Shown here one piece after another: positions 29,989-38,723 of a DNA stretch of 64,000 nucleotides (position 1 is its first letter; every line of letters begins with the position of its first letter). Below the pieces are notes generated by a model. The model had not been told where the DNA came from. It saw only the letters and a list, made by a program, of their open reading frames with translations, and searched no databases. A program made the position numbers and the translations under genes. Where the stretch lies: assembly GCA_002696035.1 (NCBI GenBank), contig NZQV01000016.1:1-64000 (forward strand). Reading direction: 5' to 3'. This stretch comes from Balneola sp. GTDB taxonomy: Bacteria > Bacteroidota > Rhodothermia > Balneolales > Balneolaceae.

Positions 29989-30022
29989 AAGCTGGCATCA
30001 TATCCTGTTGCCAGCTTTTTTG
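29989..30022 (+). terminator. Terminator or attenuator between DUF4856 and imelysin genes
   Basis: A 9-bp stem AAGCTGGCA/TGCCAGCTT with an 11-base loop and a T run, 18 bases after the stop. Inside an apparent operon this should reduce downstream expression relative to the first gene. Confidence 0.85.
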
Positions 30023-30040
30023 CTTTAAACTTTATTCATC

Positions 30041-31150
30041 ATGAAGAAATATTTCGCATTAATTTTAACAGTCTTCTTAGTGTGGAGCTGTACCGATAAT
30101 GGTCCTTCAGGGCCTGATCCCGACGATTTTGACCGCGAAGCTATCCTTGTAAACTGGGCCGATAATATCATTATTCCGGCTTTTACCCATTTTTCGGAGA
30201 CCACAGCTCAGCTTCATACTTCAGCTGAAGACTTTTCCTCTGCCCCGACTCAGCAAAATCTTGAAGAACTTCGCAATTCCTGGGAATCAGCTTATCTCGC
30301 CTTTCAACATGTTTCAATGTTCGAGATGGGTGAAGCCATGCAGCTCCGTTTTCGGGATAACCTGAATATTTACCCCACCGATACCACTCAGATCAACGAG
30401 AATATTGCTGAAGGAAACTACAACCTCGAACTTCCCTCACTAAATGACAGTCAGGGATTTCCTGCTTTGGATTTCCTGCTTAATGGTTTGGGTGAAAATG
30501 ATGCTGAAATTCTGGCTCACTATACCATCAACGCTGATGCCGAAAATTATCAGGTCTATCTTACGGACCTGACCGATCGGATCGATTCCCTCACGAGTCA
30601 AGTGCTGGAAAACTGGACCTCCGGCTACCGGGATGAATTTGTAAGCAATTCGGGTAATGGAGCGAATTCTTCCCTCGATATGATGGTGAATGATTACATC
30701 TATTATTACGAGAAACATCTCCGCGCCGGTAAGATCGGTATTCCGGCCGGTGTTTTTTCCGGATCACCTCTAAGCAGTCATGTTGAAGCCTATTACAGTG
30801 AGGGGCTTTCCAAAGCACTTTTTAATGAAGCTTTGACTGCCAGTACTAATTTTTTCAACGGAACGCATTTCGAAGCAGAAGTGGATGGCCAAAGTCTGGA
30901 TGATTATCTCGATTACCTGAACACCATGAAAGACGGAGCTGACCTGACGTCTATGATCAACAGTCAGTTTCAAACTGCCCGGGAGGAAGCCGAAGGATTG
31001 AATGCCGACTTCGCAGCTCAGGTTAAAAACGACAACCCCAAAATGCTTGCTACTTATGATGAACTTCAGCGAAACGTGGTGAACATGAAAGTAGACATGC
31101 TTCAGGCCCTCAACATCAACGTAGATTATGTGGATGCAGACGGTGACTAA
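30041..31150 (+). CDS. Imelysin-family (IrpA-like) lipoprotein
   Basis: A 369-residue lipoprotein (VWSCTDN lipobox) of the imelysin/peptidase M75 family. Two helical-bundle halves are visible. In place of the GxHxxE signature of classic imelysins the protein has QGFPALDFLLNG, the GFPALD variant common in Bacteroidota IrpA-like proteins; a missing His and Glu would argue against protease activity. Family members are iron-regulated and thought to bind iron compounds. It is followed after 3 bases by the HTTM gene. Confidence 0.92.
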   Translation: MKKYFALILTVFLVWSCTDNGPSGPDPDDFDREAILVNWADNIIIPAFTHFSETTAQLHTSAEDFSSAPTQQNLEELRNSWESAYLAFQHVSMFEMGEAMQLRFRDNLNIYPTDTTQINENIAEGNYNLELPSLNDSQGFPALDFLLNGLGENDAEILAHYTINADAENYQVYLTDLTDRIDSLTSQVLENWTSGYRDEFVSNSGNGANSSLDMMVNDYIYYYEKHLRAGKIGIPAGVFSGSPLSSHVEAYYSEGLSKALFNEALTASTNFFNGTHFEAEVDGQSLDDYLDYLNTMKDGADLTSMINSQFQTAREEAEGLNADFAAQVKNDNPKMLATYDELQRNVVNMKVDMLQALNINVDYVDADGD

Positions 31151-31153
31151 AGC

Positions 31154-32524
31154 GTGAATTCATCTTTCATCCGCACATATTTTTCCGACACAAAGAATGC
31201 TGCTCCATTAGCCGTTTTTCGGATTCTGTTTGGGATCCTGATGCTGTGGAGCATCATTCGTTTTGGGGCCAACGGCTGGATCTCGAAACTCTACATTGAG
31301 CCTAATTTTCACTTTTCCTACCTGGGATTTGAATGGGTTCAGCCCCTGGGTGAATGGACCTATTTGATCTTTGCGATCTGTGGATTTGCCTCTATATTTG
31401 TTGCCTTGGGTTTCAAATACCGCATGTCCATCATCGTTTTTTTCCTCAGCTTTACCTACATCGAGCTGATGGACAAAACCACCTATCTGAATCATTATTA
31501 TTTCATCAGCATCCTCAGTTTTCTGATGATATTTCTCCCGGCTCACGCCTACTATTCCATCGATGCCTGGCGTGATGAAAACCTTCGCTCTGAGGAAGTC
31601 CCAAGGTGGACCATTGACTCCATCAAACTCCTTTTGGGAATTGTCTATTTCTATGCCGGGCTTGCCAAGCTAAACTCCGACTGGCTTTTTGAAGCCATGC
31701 CACTTCAGATCTGGCTGCCTGCTAAATACTCTATTCCGCTGTTGGGAGATCTGCTTCAGCAAACCTGGACGCACTATGCCTTTGCATGGGGCGGCGCTAT
31801 TTATGACCTGACCATTCCCTTTCTGCTACTCTATAAAAGAACCCGGATCTTTGCTTTCGCTTTGGTTATCATTTTCCATGTCCTCACCCGTGTACTGTTT
31901 CCCATTGGGATGTTTCCATACATCATGATCGCCAGTGCACTCATCTTTTTTGATGCCGGATTGCATAACAAGATCCTTGCTAAAATTTCTGAGTGGCTGA
32001 ATATCAGTAAGTCAGCTTTTGATAATGGAAAATTCTATCAGTTCCCTAAAACCTGGCTTAGAAAGACTTCCATCGGCATCATTACGCTGTTTTTTATCCT
32101 ACAACTTTTGATCCCTTTTCGATACCTGCTGTATCCCGGAGAACTATTCTGGACGGAAGAAGGCTACCGGTTTTCCTGGCGAGTAATGTTGATGGAAAAG
32201 GCTGGCTACGCCAATTTCAAAGTAGTGAATCCTGAAAATGGACAGCGTTTTTATGTAGACAATACCGAATTTTTGACACGGTTCCAGGAAAAGCAAATGT
32301 CTGCACAGCCCGATTTCATACTGGAATATGCGCACTATCTCGAAGACCATTATCAACAGCAGGGCATCGATGATCCCGAGATCTATGTGGAAAGTTATGT
32401 GGCTTTGAATGGACGGCGAAGTCAGCCTTATGTAGATCCTGAAGTGGATCTCACCGAAATAGAACCCTCACTCAAACACCGAACGTGGTTACTCTCTTTC
32501 AATGATGAAATTAAAGGCCTTTAG
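31154..32524 (+). CDS. HTTM-domain (gamma-carboxylase-like) membrane protein
   Basis: Starts with GTG 3 bases after the imelysin stop. The 456-residue protein has about eight membrane helices in the N-terminal two-thirds and the HTTM pattern (FRILFGILMLWSIIRFG, DKTTYLNHYYFISILSFLM, LLLGIVYFYAGLAKLNSDWL). The soluble C-terminal ~120 residues include GYRFSWRVMLMEKAG. HTTM proteins are distant relatives of vitamin-K-dependent gamma-glutamyl carboxylase; bacterial forms are often paired with imelysins. A role in modifying the neighbouring lipoproteins is plausible but unproven. Confidence 0.9.
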   Translation: MNSSFIRTYFSDTKNAAPLAVFRILFGILMLWSIIRFGANGWISKLYIEPNFHFSYLGFEWVQPLGEWTYLIFAICGFASIFVALGFKYRMSIIVFFLSFTYIELMDKTTYLNHYYFISILSFLMIFLPAHAYYSIDAWRDENLRSEEVPRWTIDSIKLLLGIVYFYAGLAKLNSDWLFEAMPLQIWLPAKYSIPLLGDLLQQTWTHYAFAWGGAIYDLTIPFLLLYKRTRIFAFALVIIFHVLTRVLFPIGMFPYIMIASALIFFDAGLHNKILAKISEWLNISKSAFDNGKFYQFPKTWLRKTSIGIITLFFILQLLIPFRYLLYPGELFWTEEGYRFSWRVMLMEKAGYANFKVVNPENGQRFYVDNTEFLTRFQEKQMSAQPDFILEYAHYLEDHYQQQGIDDPEIYVESYVALNGRRSQPYVDPEVDLTEIEPSLKHRTWLLSFNDEIKGL

Positions 32525-34991
32525 CATTTTACTTATTCTTTTTGGATGGTTCTCAATGCCGGCTCAGGCCCAGCATCAGATCTCCGGCTATGTGATAGAT
32601 GCAGAAACCAAAGCCCCCATCGAGATGGTGGAGATCTATGATAATAACGCCGGAAGGTCATTCCGCACTGATGAGGAAGGCTATTTTGAGATCAATGACA
32701 TTCCCTATGGCACCTATTTTCTGTATTTCTACAAACTGGGATATGAGGTGGAACAGCGGCCTATTGTGTTAGATACTAAAAATTCGACGATCTACATTGA
32801 GTTGAGAAAATTATCGCGGGAAATGTCAGAAGTGGCGATCACGGAACAGCGAGAACAGGTTTTTGCCATGCAGCGGCTTCGGGAAGTGGAGGGAACTTCG
32901 ATCTTTGCCGGAAAGAAGAATGAGGTCATCAACCTGGATAATATGGTGGTGAATACCTCTTCCAATAACGCAAGGCAGATCTACAGCCAGATCTCCGGAT
33001 TGAATATCTTTGAGTCAAATGATGCTGGTCTGCAACTTAATATCGGCGGTCGTGGGCTCGACCCAAATCGCTCTTCCAATTTCAACACGCGCCAAAATGG
33101 TTACGATATCAGCGCGGATGTATTGGGATACCCGGAAAGTTATTACACCCCTCCTGCCGAAGGGATCGAGGAAATTCAGGTGATCCGCGGAGCAGCTTCC
33201 CTCCAATACGGAACACAGTTTGGTGGCCTCGTTAATTTCAAGATGAAAAAGCCGGTTCAGGATCGGAATATTGAATTCACAAGCCGACAATCTCTGGGTT
33301 CGAACGCGCTTTTCACCTCCTTCAACAGTTTGAGCGGCTCCACAGGAAAAGCTGGTTATTACGGATATTTCAATTACAAAAAGGGAGATGGGTTCCGTCC
33401 CAATTCGAATTTCGATTCCCAGAATGCCTACATCTTCGCAGATTATGATCTCGGTGAAAACACAACCATAAGTGCCGACTTCACCTACCTTTACTACCTT
33501 GCTCAACAGCCCGGCGGACTTACCGATGCCCAATTCTATCGCGATCCCACCGTCAGTAACCGAAGCCGAAACTGGTTTGAAGTAGACTGGAAGCTGGCTT
33601 CTGTAAAACTCGAGCATCGTTTTTCTTACAAGACCCGATTGAGCGTTTTGGCTTACGGGTTGAATGCCTCCCGTAAATCCGTTGGTTTTCGTACCAACCG
33701 GGTTTCACAGGAAGATGACCTGAATGCCCCTCGCGATCTCATCCTCGGAGATTTCAACAATTGGGGCACCGAAGTTCGGTTTCTAAATCGTTACCAGATC
33801 GGTGACATGAATTCTGTCTTCCTGATCGGTTCAAAATATTATCAATCCAGAAATGAGTCGATTCAAGGCCCCGGTTCAGCGCGTGCAGAAGCTGATTTCA
33901 CGCTGGCCGATCAACAGTTTCCCAACTACCCCAACCAATCCGATTTCACCTTTCCAAACCGAAATGTTGCTGTTTTCGGAGAGAATATCTTCTACTTGAT
34001 GGATAACCTTTCCATTACACCGGGCTTTCGCTTTGAGTACATCAACACCCGAAGTGAAGGAACTTTTAAACGCGTGAATTTTGACCTGGCCGGGAATCCA
34101 ATTCAGAATCAGACCTTCGAAGACAATCGTGAGTTTGAACGCAGTTTTGTATTATTGGGAGCCGGAATCAGCTATCTGCCAGATTCCAGAACGGAGTTGT
34201 ATGGGAATTTCTCCCAGAACTATCGCTCCGTCACTTTTAACGATATTCGCATCGTAAATCCATCCTTCCAGGTTGATCCCAACATCACCGACGAAAGTGG
34301 GTTTACAACTGATTTTGGTTTAAGAGGCCGAGTCGGAGAATCCATCTCATACGATATCGGCGGTTTTGGGCTGATGTACGACAACCGGCTTGGAGAAGTA
34401 CTGCGGGCTGAAACCCGTATCAATGCAGATGGTCAGCGCGAAGAAACTGGCCGGGTTGTTCGGTTTCGGGGGAATATTGGGGAAGCCTTTATGTATGGCA
34501 TCGAAAGCCTGGTTGAGTTAAACCTCCTGCCTCTTCTTGGAAAAGACCCTCGTGACCTTAAATTCAGTGTATTTGCCAACACAGCCCTCACCCGATCGGA
34601 ATATCTTGATTCTGATATTCCAGGTGTGGAAGGTAATGAAGTAGAATTCGTCCCTTTTCTGAACTTGAAATCAGGGTTCAATTTTGGATATAAAAACCTG
34701 TTGGGAAGTCTGCAATACACTTATGTTTCTGAACAGTTTACGGATGCCTCCAATGCTCAGCAAAACCCTTTTGATAACCAAAGTGGCATCCGGGGCGAGA
34801 TCCCGGCTTATGATGTATTGGATCTCTCGGCCTCCTATTCCTGGAAGAATTTTACATTGGAATCTGGCATCAACAATCTGCTGAATGACTGGTATTTCAC
34901 ACGTCGTGCCACTGGGTATCCCGGCCCCGGCATCATTCCCTCCCCTCCGCGCACCTTTTATCTGACCCTGCAATTTAAGATCGGGAATTGA
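32502..34991 (+). CDS. FecA-like TonB-dependent receptor
   Basis: An 829-residue receptor whose start overlaps the HTTM gene by 22 bases; ATGs at 32502 and 32505. A signal peptide ends in AQAQ. A CarboxypepD-reg-like domain lies at ~27-110, then the plug with LNIGGRGLDPNRSSNFNTRQNG and GIEEIQVIRGAASLQYGTQFGG, closest to Fe(III)-dicitrate receptor FecA. The barrel ends in FYLTLQFKIGN. It should import a ferric chelate across the outer membrane. It ends the four-gene cluster governed by the Fur-like site. Confidence 0.92.
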   Translation: MMKLKAFSILLILFGWFSMPAQAQHQISGYVIDAETKAPIEMVEIYDNNAGRSFRTDEEGYFEINDIPYGTYFLYFYKLGYEVEQRPIVLDTKNSTIYIELRKLSREMSEVAITEQREQVFAMQRLREVEGTSIFAGKKNEVINLDNMVVNTSSNNARQIYSQISGLNIFESNDAGLQLNIGGRGLDPNRSSNFNTRQNGYDISADVLGYPESYYTPPAEGIEEIQVIRGAASLQYGTQFGGLVNFKMKKPVQDRNIEFTSRQSLGSNALFTSFNSLSGSTGKAGYYGYFNYKKGDGFRPNSNFDSQNAYIFADYDLGENTTISADFTYLYYLAQQPGGLTDAQFYRDPTVSNRSRNWFEVDWKLASVKLEHRFSYKTRLSVLAYGLNASRKSVGFRTNRVSQEDDLNAPRDLILGDFNNWGTEVRFLNRYQIGDMNSVFLIGSKYYQSRNESIQGPGSARAEADFTLADQQFPNYPNQSDFTFPNRNVAVFGENIFYLMDNLSITPGFRFEYINTRSEGTFKRVNFDLAGNPIQNQTFEDNREFERSFVLLGAGISYLPDSRTELYGNFSQNYRSVTFNDIRIVNPSFQVDPNITDESGFTTDFGLRGRVGESISYDIGGFGLMYDNRLGEVLRAETRINADGQREETGRVVRFRGNIGEAFMYGIESLVELNLLPLLGKDPRDLKFSVFANTALTRSEYLDSDIPGVEGNEVEFVPFLNLKSGFNFGYKNLLGSLQYTYVSEQFTDASNAQQNPFDNQSGIRGEIPAYDVLDLSASYSWKNFTLESGINNLLNDWYFTRRATGYPGPGIIPSPPRTFYLTLQFKIGN

Positions 34992-35013
34992 TCTGTTTTG
35001 CCTTCATGATCAT

Positions 35014-35565
35014 TCATCTATCCCAGTTATGAGGATTCATATTGATGTATTGCCGAATACTATCCAACGATTTTTGATTGCGGATGATGTGATCGTAAAA
35101 CCGAGGTTGCCATTCGAATTTGTAATTTTTACGATTACACCAACGTGTTACGGCGGATTTATATGATCGAACCACCGCAGACAATGATTTTGGTTTTGGT
35201 GATATTTCCGCCATTCTATTTTTCGAATCGGTTTTCTGTAGGGACGTTGCATACAACGTCCCTACAGAATGATTGCCATTTTCATCTGGGATTATCTGAA
35301 TAATTCCATGAACATGATCCGGCATCACCACAAATTCATCCAATTTTACATTATCAAAATGATTGGGAATCTCATTCCAAAAATACCATGCGGCACATCC
35401 CTGCTCTGTTAACCCCATCATTCCATTTCGGATCTCACCAAAATAATGCCGGCGGTCCATGGTGCAGATCGTTACAAAATAATACCACGGATTCCGGTAA
35501 TCCCAACCATCTAACCGAATTGATTTTCTCCAATATTCCATATGCACATTCCTTTTACCATTCAT
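35014..35565 (-). CDS. REP-associated tyrosine transposase (RAYT) with in-frame palindrome
   Basis: A Y1-family HUH single-strand transposase/endonuclease. The N-terminal RKSIRL.GWDYRNPWYYFVTICT motif, the HUH motif VVMPDHVHGI, and the catalytic Tyr in SIRQYINMNPHNW are all present. RAYTs act on REP palindromes. Between the HUH and Tyr parts lies a perfect 16-bp-arm palindrome of 36 bases adding 12 codons (SVGTLYATSLQK region) in frame. I take ATG 35565; ATG 35541 (MEYWRKS) is also good. The gene looks intact. Confidence 0.9.
   Translation of the reverse strand: MNGKRNVHMEYWRKSIRLDGWDYRNPWYYFVTICTMDRRHYFGEIRNGMMGLTEQGCAAWYFWNEIPNHFDNVKLDEFVVMPDHVHGIIQIIPDENGNHSVGTLYATSLQKTDSKNRMAEISPKPKSLSAVVRSYKSAVTRWCNRKNYKFEWQPRFYDHIIRNQKSLDSIRQYINMNPHNWDR
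35234..35269. repeat. Perfect REP-like palindrome inside the RAYT gene
   Basis: TTCTGTAGGGACGTTG, loop CATA, CAACGTCCCTACAGAA: 16 paired bases with no mismatch. Length 36 keeps the reading frame. The GTAGGGACGTTG...CAACGTCCCTAC type is a known dispersed palindrome in diverse bacterial genomes. Confidence 0.95.
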
Positions 35566-35654
35566 GAGTAAGAGCGATTTCAAACCCAATCCTTACAAAT
35601 AATTTTTCGTATCTTTTTTCTCAAATTTTTTAAAAATCATCTATTGACTATTCA

Positions 35655-36740
35655 ATGAAATACTTGGCTCTACCCCTGATATTTTTGATCACGATTTCCT
35701 GCAATTCCAAGATTGAAAAAACCACCTACGATCCTGCTGCCGATACGCTTAAATACGAGCAGGAAATCCACCTCCAGAATGTGCGTCAGCTTACCTTTGG
35801 CGGTGACAATGCCGAAGCCTACTGGAGTTACGTCAGCGAAGAACTCATTTTCCAATCCAACAATCCTGAATGGGGTGTAGAATGTGATCAGATCTTCACC
35901 ATGGACATTTCCGAAAAAGAACCGGGGTTTGAACCACCCATGATCAGCACCGGAAACGGGCGTACAACCTGCGCCTACTTTCTGCCAGGTGATTCTACCT
36001 TTGTATATTCTTCAACCCACGAAAATGGAATGGAATGTCCAACTCCTCCTGAACGTGGAACCAGCGGAGCCTACGTATGGCCGATCTATGATACCTACGA
36101 TATTTATAAAGCCGATATGGATGGAAATATCATCGCCAAATTAACAGATGAATCCGGTTATGATGCCGAGCCTACTGTTTCTCCCAAAGGCGATAAGATC
36201 GTGTTTACCTCAGATCGCAGCGGAGATCTGGAATTATATATCATGGACACCGATGGCTCGAATGTAATTCAGGTAACTGACAAGCTCGGCTATGACGGGG
36301 GTGCTTTTTTCTCTCCCGATGGATCGCAATTGATCTTCCGTGCTTCCCGACCTGAAACCGAGGAAGAGATCAATAAATACAAAGGATTATTAGCGGATGG
36401 TCTGGTGGAGCCAACCAATATGGAACTGTTTATTGTGAATGTAGACGGTACCGGACTCCGACAGATCACCGACCTCGGCAATGCAAACTGGGCGCCCTAC
36501 TTTCATCCTTCCGGAGAGAAGATCGTGTTTTCATCGAACCATCAATCCCAGCGTGGATTTCCGTTTAATATTTTCATGATCAACGTGGACGGAACCGGAC
36601 TGGAGCAGATCACTTTTGACGGACAATTTGATTCCTTCCCCATGTTCTCTCCTGATGGCAAGAAGATCGTATTCTCATCCAACCGAAATAATGGTGGAGA
36701 TCGGTCTACCAATGTATTTGTGGCAGATTGGGTGGATTAG
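35655..36740 (+). CDS. TolB-like PD40 beta-propeller lipoprotein
   Basis: A 361-residue lipoprotein (lipobox ITISC). From about residue 170 it has repeated PD40/WD40-like blades: PTVSPKGDKIVFTSDRSGD, FSPDGSQLIFRASR, HPSGEKIVFSSNHQ and MFSPDGKKIVFSSNRN, with DxDGTGLxQIT connectors. Such TolB-like propellers are surface or periplasmic binding or scaffolding proteins. An N-terminal ~130-residue part has extra Cys residues (GVECDQIF, TTCAYF, MECPTPP) that may form disulfides. It is monocistronic with no partner identified. Confidence 0.9.
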   Translation: MKYLALPLIFLITISCNSKIEKTTYDPAADTLKYEQEIHLQNVRQLTFGGDNAEAYWSYVSEELIFQSNNPEWGVECDQIFTMDISEKEPGFEPPMISTGNGRTTCAYFLPGDSTFVYSSTHENGMECPTPPERGTSGAYVWPIYDTYDIYKADMDGNIIAKLTDESGYDAEPTVSPKGDKIVFTSDRSGDLELYIMDTDGSNVIQVTDKLGYDGGAFFSPDGSQLIFRASRPETEEEINKYKGLLADGLVEPTNMELFIVNVDGTGLRQITDLGNANWAPYFHPSGEKIVFSSNHQSQRGFPFNIFMINVDGTGLEQITFDGQFDSFPMFSPDGKKIVFSSNRNNGGDRSTNVFVADWVD

Positions 36741-37091
36741 ATTTTCTTGTTTTATAGCATTCCTGTTCAAAGTTTTCAATCTGAGCTTCTAATTTTCGCG
36801 TAGTTAAGCATCACTATTGAAGACTTTACAACACGTGCTATTATTATCTCATATATAAGCAAAAAAGACTCGTGTAGATACTTCGGAAGTATCCTCAGCA
36901 TGACCTAATTGAGAAAATGGTTGATTGAGGAATGCGAAGTCAATCAAAGATTCGTCCTGAGGGTACCTCCGAAGGATATGCAAAAGTGGAAAATATGCCG
37001 ACCTTTGTGTTCCACTTTTCTATCAATAAATACTTTGAATCAATTTTCCTTTTAAGTACTATTCAAATACACCCTAACAGCACCGAAGGGT
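36741..37091. other. Intergenic region with a REP-like cruciform
   Basis: This 351-bp stretch holds no gene. Its middle (36878-36977) is a nested inverted repeat; the rest is AT-rich and includes the promoter region of the lipoprotein gene that follows. Confidence 0.65.
36878..36977. repeat. Nested inverted repeat, REP-like
   Basis: Outer arms ATACTTCGGAAGTATCCTCAG (36878) and the complement of 36957-36977 match at 18 of 21 bases. Inside is a perfect 7-bp hairpin TTGATTG/CAATCAA (36921, 36941). The CTTCGGA...CCTCAGcATGACC wording is typical of dispersed intergenic repeats in Bacteroidota-like genomes. Confidence 0.7.
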
Positions 37092-37718
37092 ATGATTCAA
37101 TCACTTAAATATCTCCTTCTGCCTTTCATGGGATTGCTTGTGATAAGCTGCTCATCTACCCAAAATTTGCCCGTCAAATCTGTCTTTCAGTTTGATCACA
37201 ATGAACAGACCTATCAGATCATAAGTATCAGTTCACCTGATGGCGAAGGCCGAAATTTTTTAACAAAAATGGAAGGAGATCTTACCACTCTTAAGTATCT
37301 CGATATGGATCAGGACGGTATACTTGAAGTCATTCAATTTGGAGGTCTTGGTCTGACAGAAGCAAATTTGATCTATGCCGCAGGTATCCAAAAAGCGATG
37401 GAGGCCGGAAAGTTCAGAAATCGGGAGGGTTCTAGGAAGTTTGAGTTTGCAGAAAATGATACTCTGTTCACGATCGAGACTATTGGCCACTATGTTGACC
37501 ATATCTATAACAAATTCACCATCGTTGATCTCCGGAATAAAACCAAAACTACTTTTTTGGATCATGATTCGGATGGACAACTCGATGCCGCTGAAGCAGA
37601 AAAAGCTAACCTGCAAAGGGCTCAAAATGTATATTCCCGAATGTTACAACGGGGAATAGATCAAGCTCAAATTTACCGAAGCGACAAAAAGTACATGGTA
37701 AAGTTTAAAGCTGTTTGA
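37092..37718 (+). CDS. EF-hand-like calcium-binding lipoprotein
   Basis: A 208-residue lipoprotein (lipobox VISCSS). Two EF-hand or dockerin-like loops are visible: DMDQDGILEVI near residue 71 and DHDSDGQLDAAEAE near 157, with Asp at positions 1, 3 and 5. The rest (FDHNEQTYQIISISSP, EFAENDTLFTIET) is beta-rich. No named family is recognised. Calcium binding is inferred from the loops only. It has its own promoter region and is not obviously linked to the ABC genes 97 bp downstream. Confidence 0.82.
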   Translation: MIQSLKYLLLPFMGLLVISCSSTQNLPVKSVFQFDHNEQTYQIISISSPDGEGRNFLTKMEGDLTTLKYLDMDQDGILEVIQFGGLGLTEANLIYAAGIQKAMEAGKFRNREGSRKFEFAENDTLFTIETIGHYVDHIYNKFTIVDLRNKTKTTFLDHDSDGQLDAAEAEKANLQRAQNVYSRMLQRGIDQAQIYRSDKKYMVKFKAV

Positions 37719-37814
37719 CCCAAAAAGTTTATTATGCAGTAAACATTACCTGCAACAAAGAAGTTGAAAATACTTATACTCATGCTCGGAATTCAACAAT
37801 AAATAAACCGGGCT

Positions 37815-38705
37815 ATGAAACTTACGCTTTCCAACATTTCAAAAACGTATAAAAACGGGGTGAAAGCCCTTGATAATGTATCCATCGAAATTGAATCGGG
37901 CATGTTTGGTCTGTTGGGACCAAACGGAGCGGGGAAATCCACTCTGATGCGAACCATCGCCACCTTACAAGCACCCGACAGCGGCTCTGCTTTTCTGGAT
38001 GACATCAACATCCTGGACGACAAACAAAATCTCCGAAAAGTGCTGGGATATTTGCCGCAGGAATTCGGGGTATATCCCAAAATGTCGGCCGAAGATCTGC
38101 TTCATTATTTTGCCCGGTTAAAAGGCATTGCCGATAAGAATGAACGAGTAGAAATGGTGAATACCGCCCTGGAAGTAACCAACCTGTTTGAGGTGAAAAA
38201 CAAAAGTGTGGCAGGCTACTCAGGCGGAATGAAACAGCGTTTCGGAATTGCACAGCTATTATTGAACGACCCAAAACTCATCATTGTAGATGAACCCACC
38301 GCCGGCCTTGATCCTTCCGAACGGCACCGATTCCTGAACGTACTCCGGGAAATTGGAACCAACCATATTGTCATCTTTTCTACCCATATTGTGGATGATG
38401 TCAAAGAACTTTGCACCGATATGGCGATCATGAATGGCGGACGAATTTTAAGTCATCATACCCCAAAAGAAGCAGTTCAAGCCCTAAAAGGACAAATTTG
38501 GACAAAGGTTATTGAGCGCGATGAACTGGAATCCTATGAAGAACAGTTCAACATCATCTCCTCCAACTTCAATCAGGACAACACGCTGAACATTCGTGTT
38601 CACGGCATGGAACAACCCAATGAAACTTTCCAGGCCAAAGACCCTGATCTCGCGGATGTTTACTTCGTGACCTTACGAGAAGAGAAAGAAATAGCCGCCG
38701 CTTAA
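37815..38705 (+). CDS. ABC transporter ATPase partnered with permease/M1 peptidase
   Basis: A 296-residue ATPase of the CcmA/NatA type. Walker A GPNGAGKST, Q-loop LPQEFGVYP, signature YSGGMKQRFGIAQ, Walker B LIIVDEPTAGLDP and switch His in STHIVDDV are intact. A C-terminal ~70-residue extension after the ATPase core is typical of this subfamily. The fused permease-peptidase follows 18 bp downstream, so they form one export machine. Confidence 0.95.
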   Translation: MKLTLSNISKTYKNGVKALDNVSIEIESGMFGLLGPNGAGKSTLMRTIATLQAPDSGSAFLDDINILDDKQNLRKVLGYLPQEFGVYPKMSAEDLLHYFARLKGIADKNERVEMVNTALEVTNLFEVKNKSVAGYSGGMKQRFGIAQLLLNDPKLIIVDEPTAGLDPSERHRFLNVLREIGTNHIVIFSTHIVDDVKELCTDMAIMNGGRILSHHTPKEAVQALKGQIWTKVIERDELESYEEQFNIISSNFNQDNTLNIRVHGMEQPNETFQAKDPDLADVYFVTLREEKEIAAA

Positions 38706-38723
38706 TCCAAAAATTTGTCCGTT

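Noticed and set aside
33015-33617. 200-codon minus-strand ORF inside the FecA-like receptor gene
   Set aside because: Antisense shadow of a well-supported receptor; no start signals or homology features.
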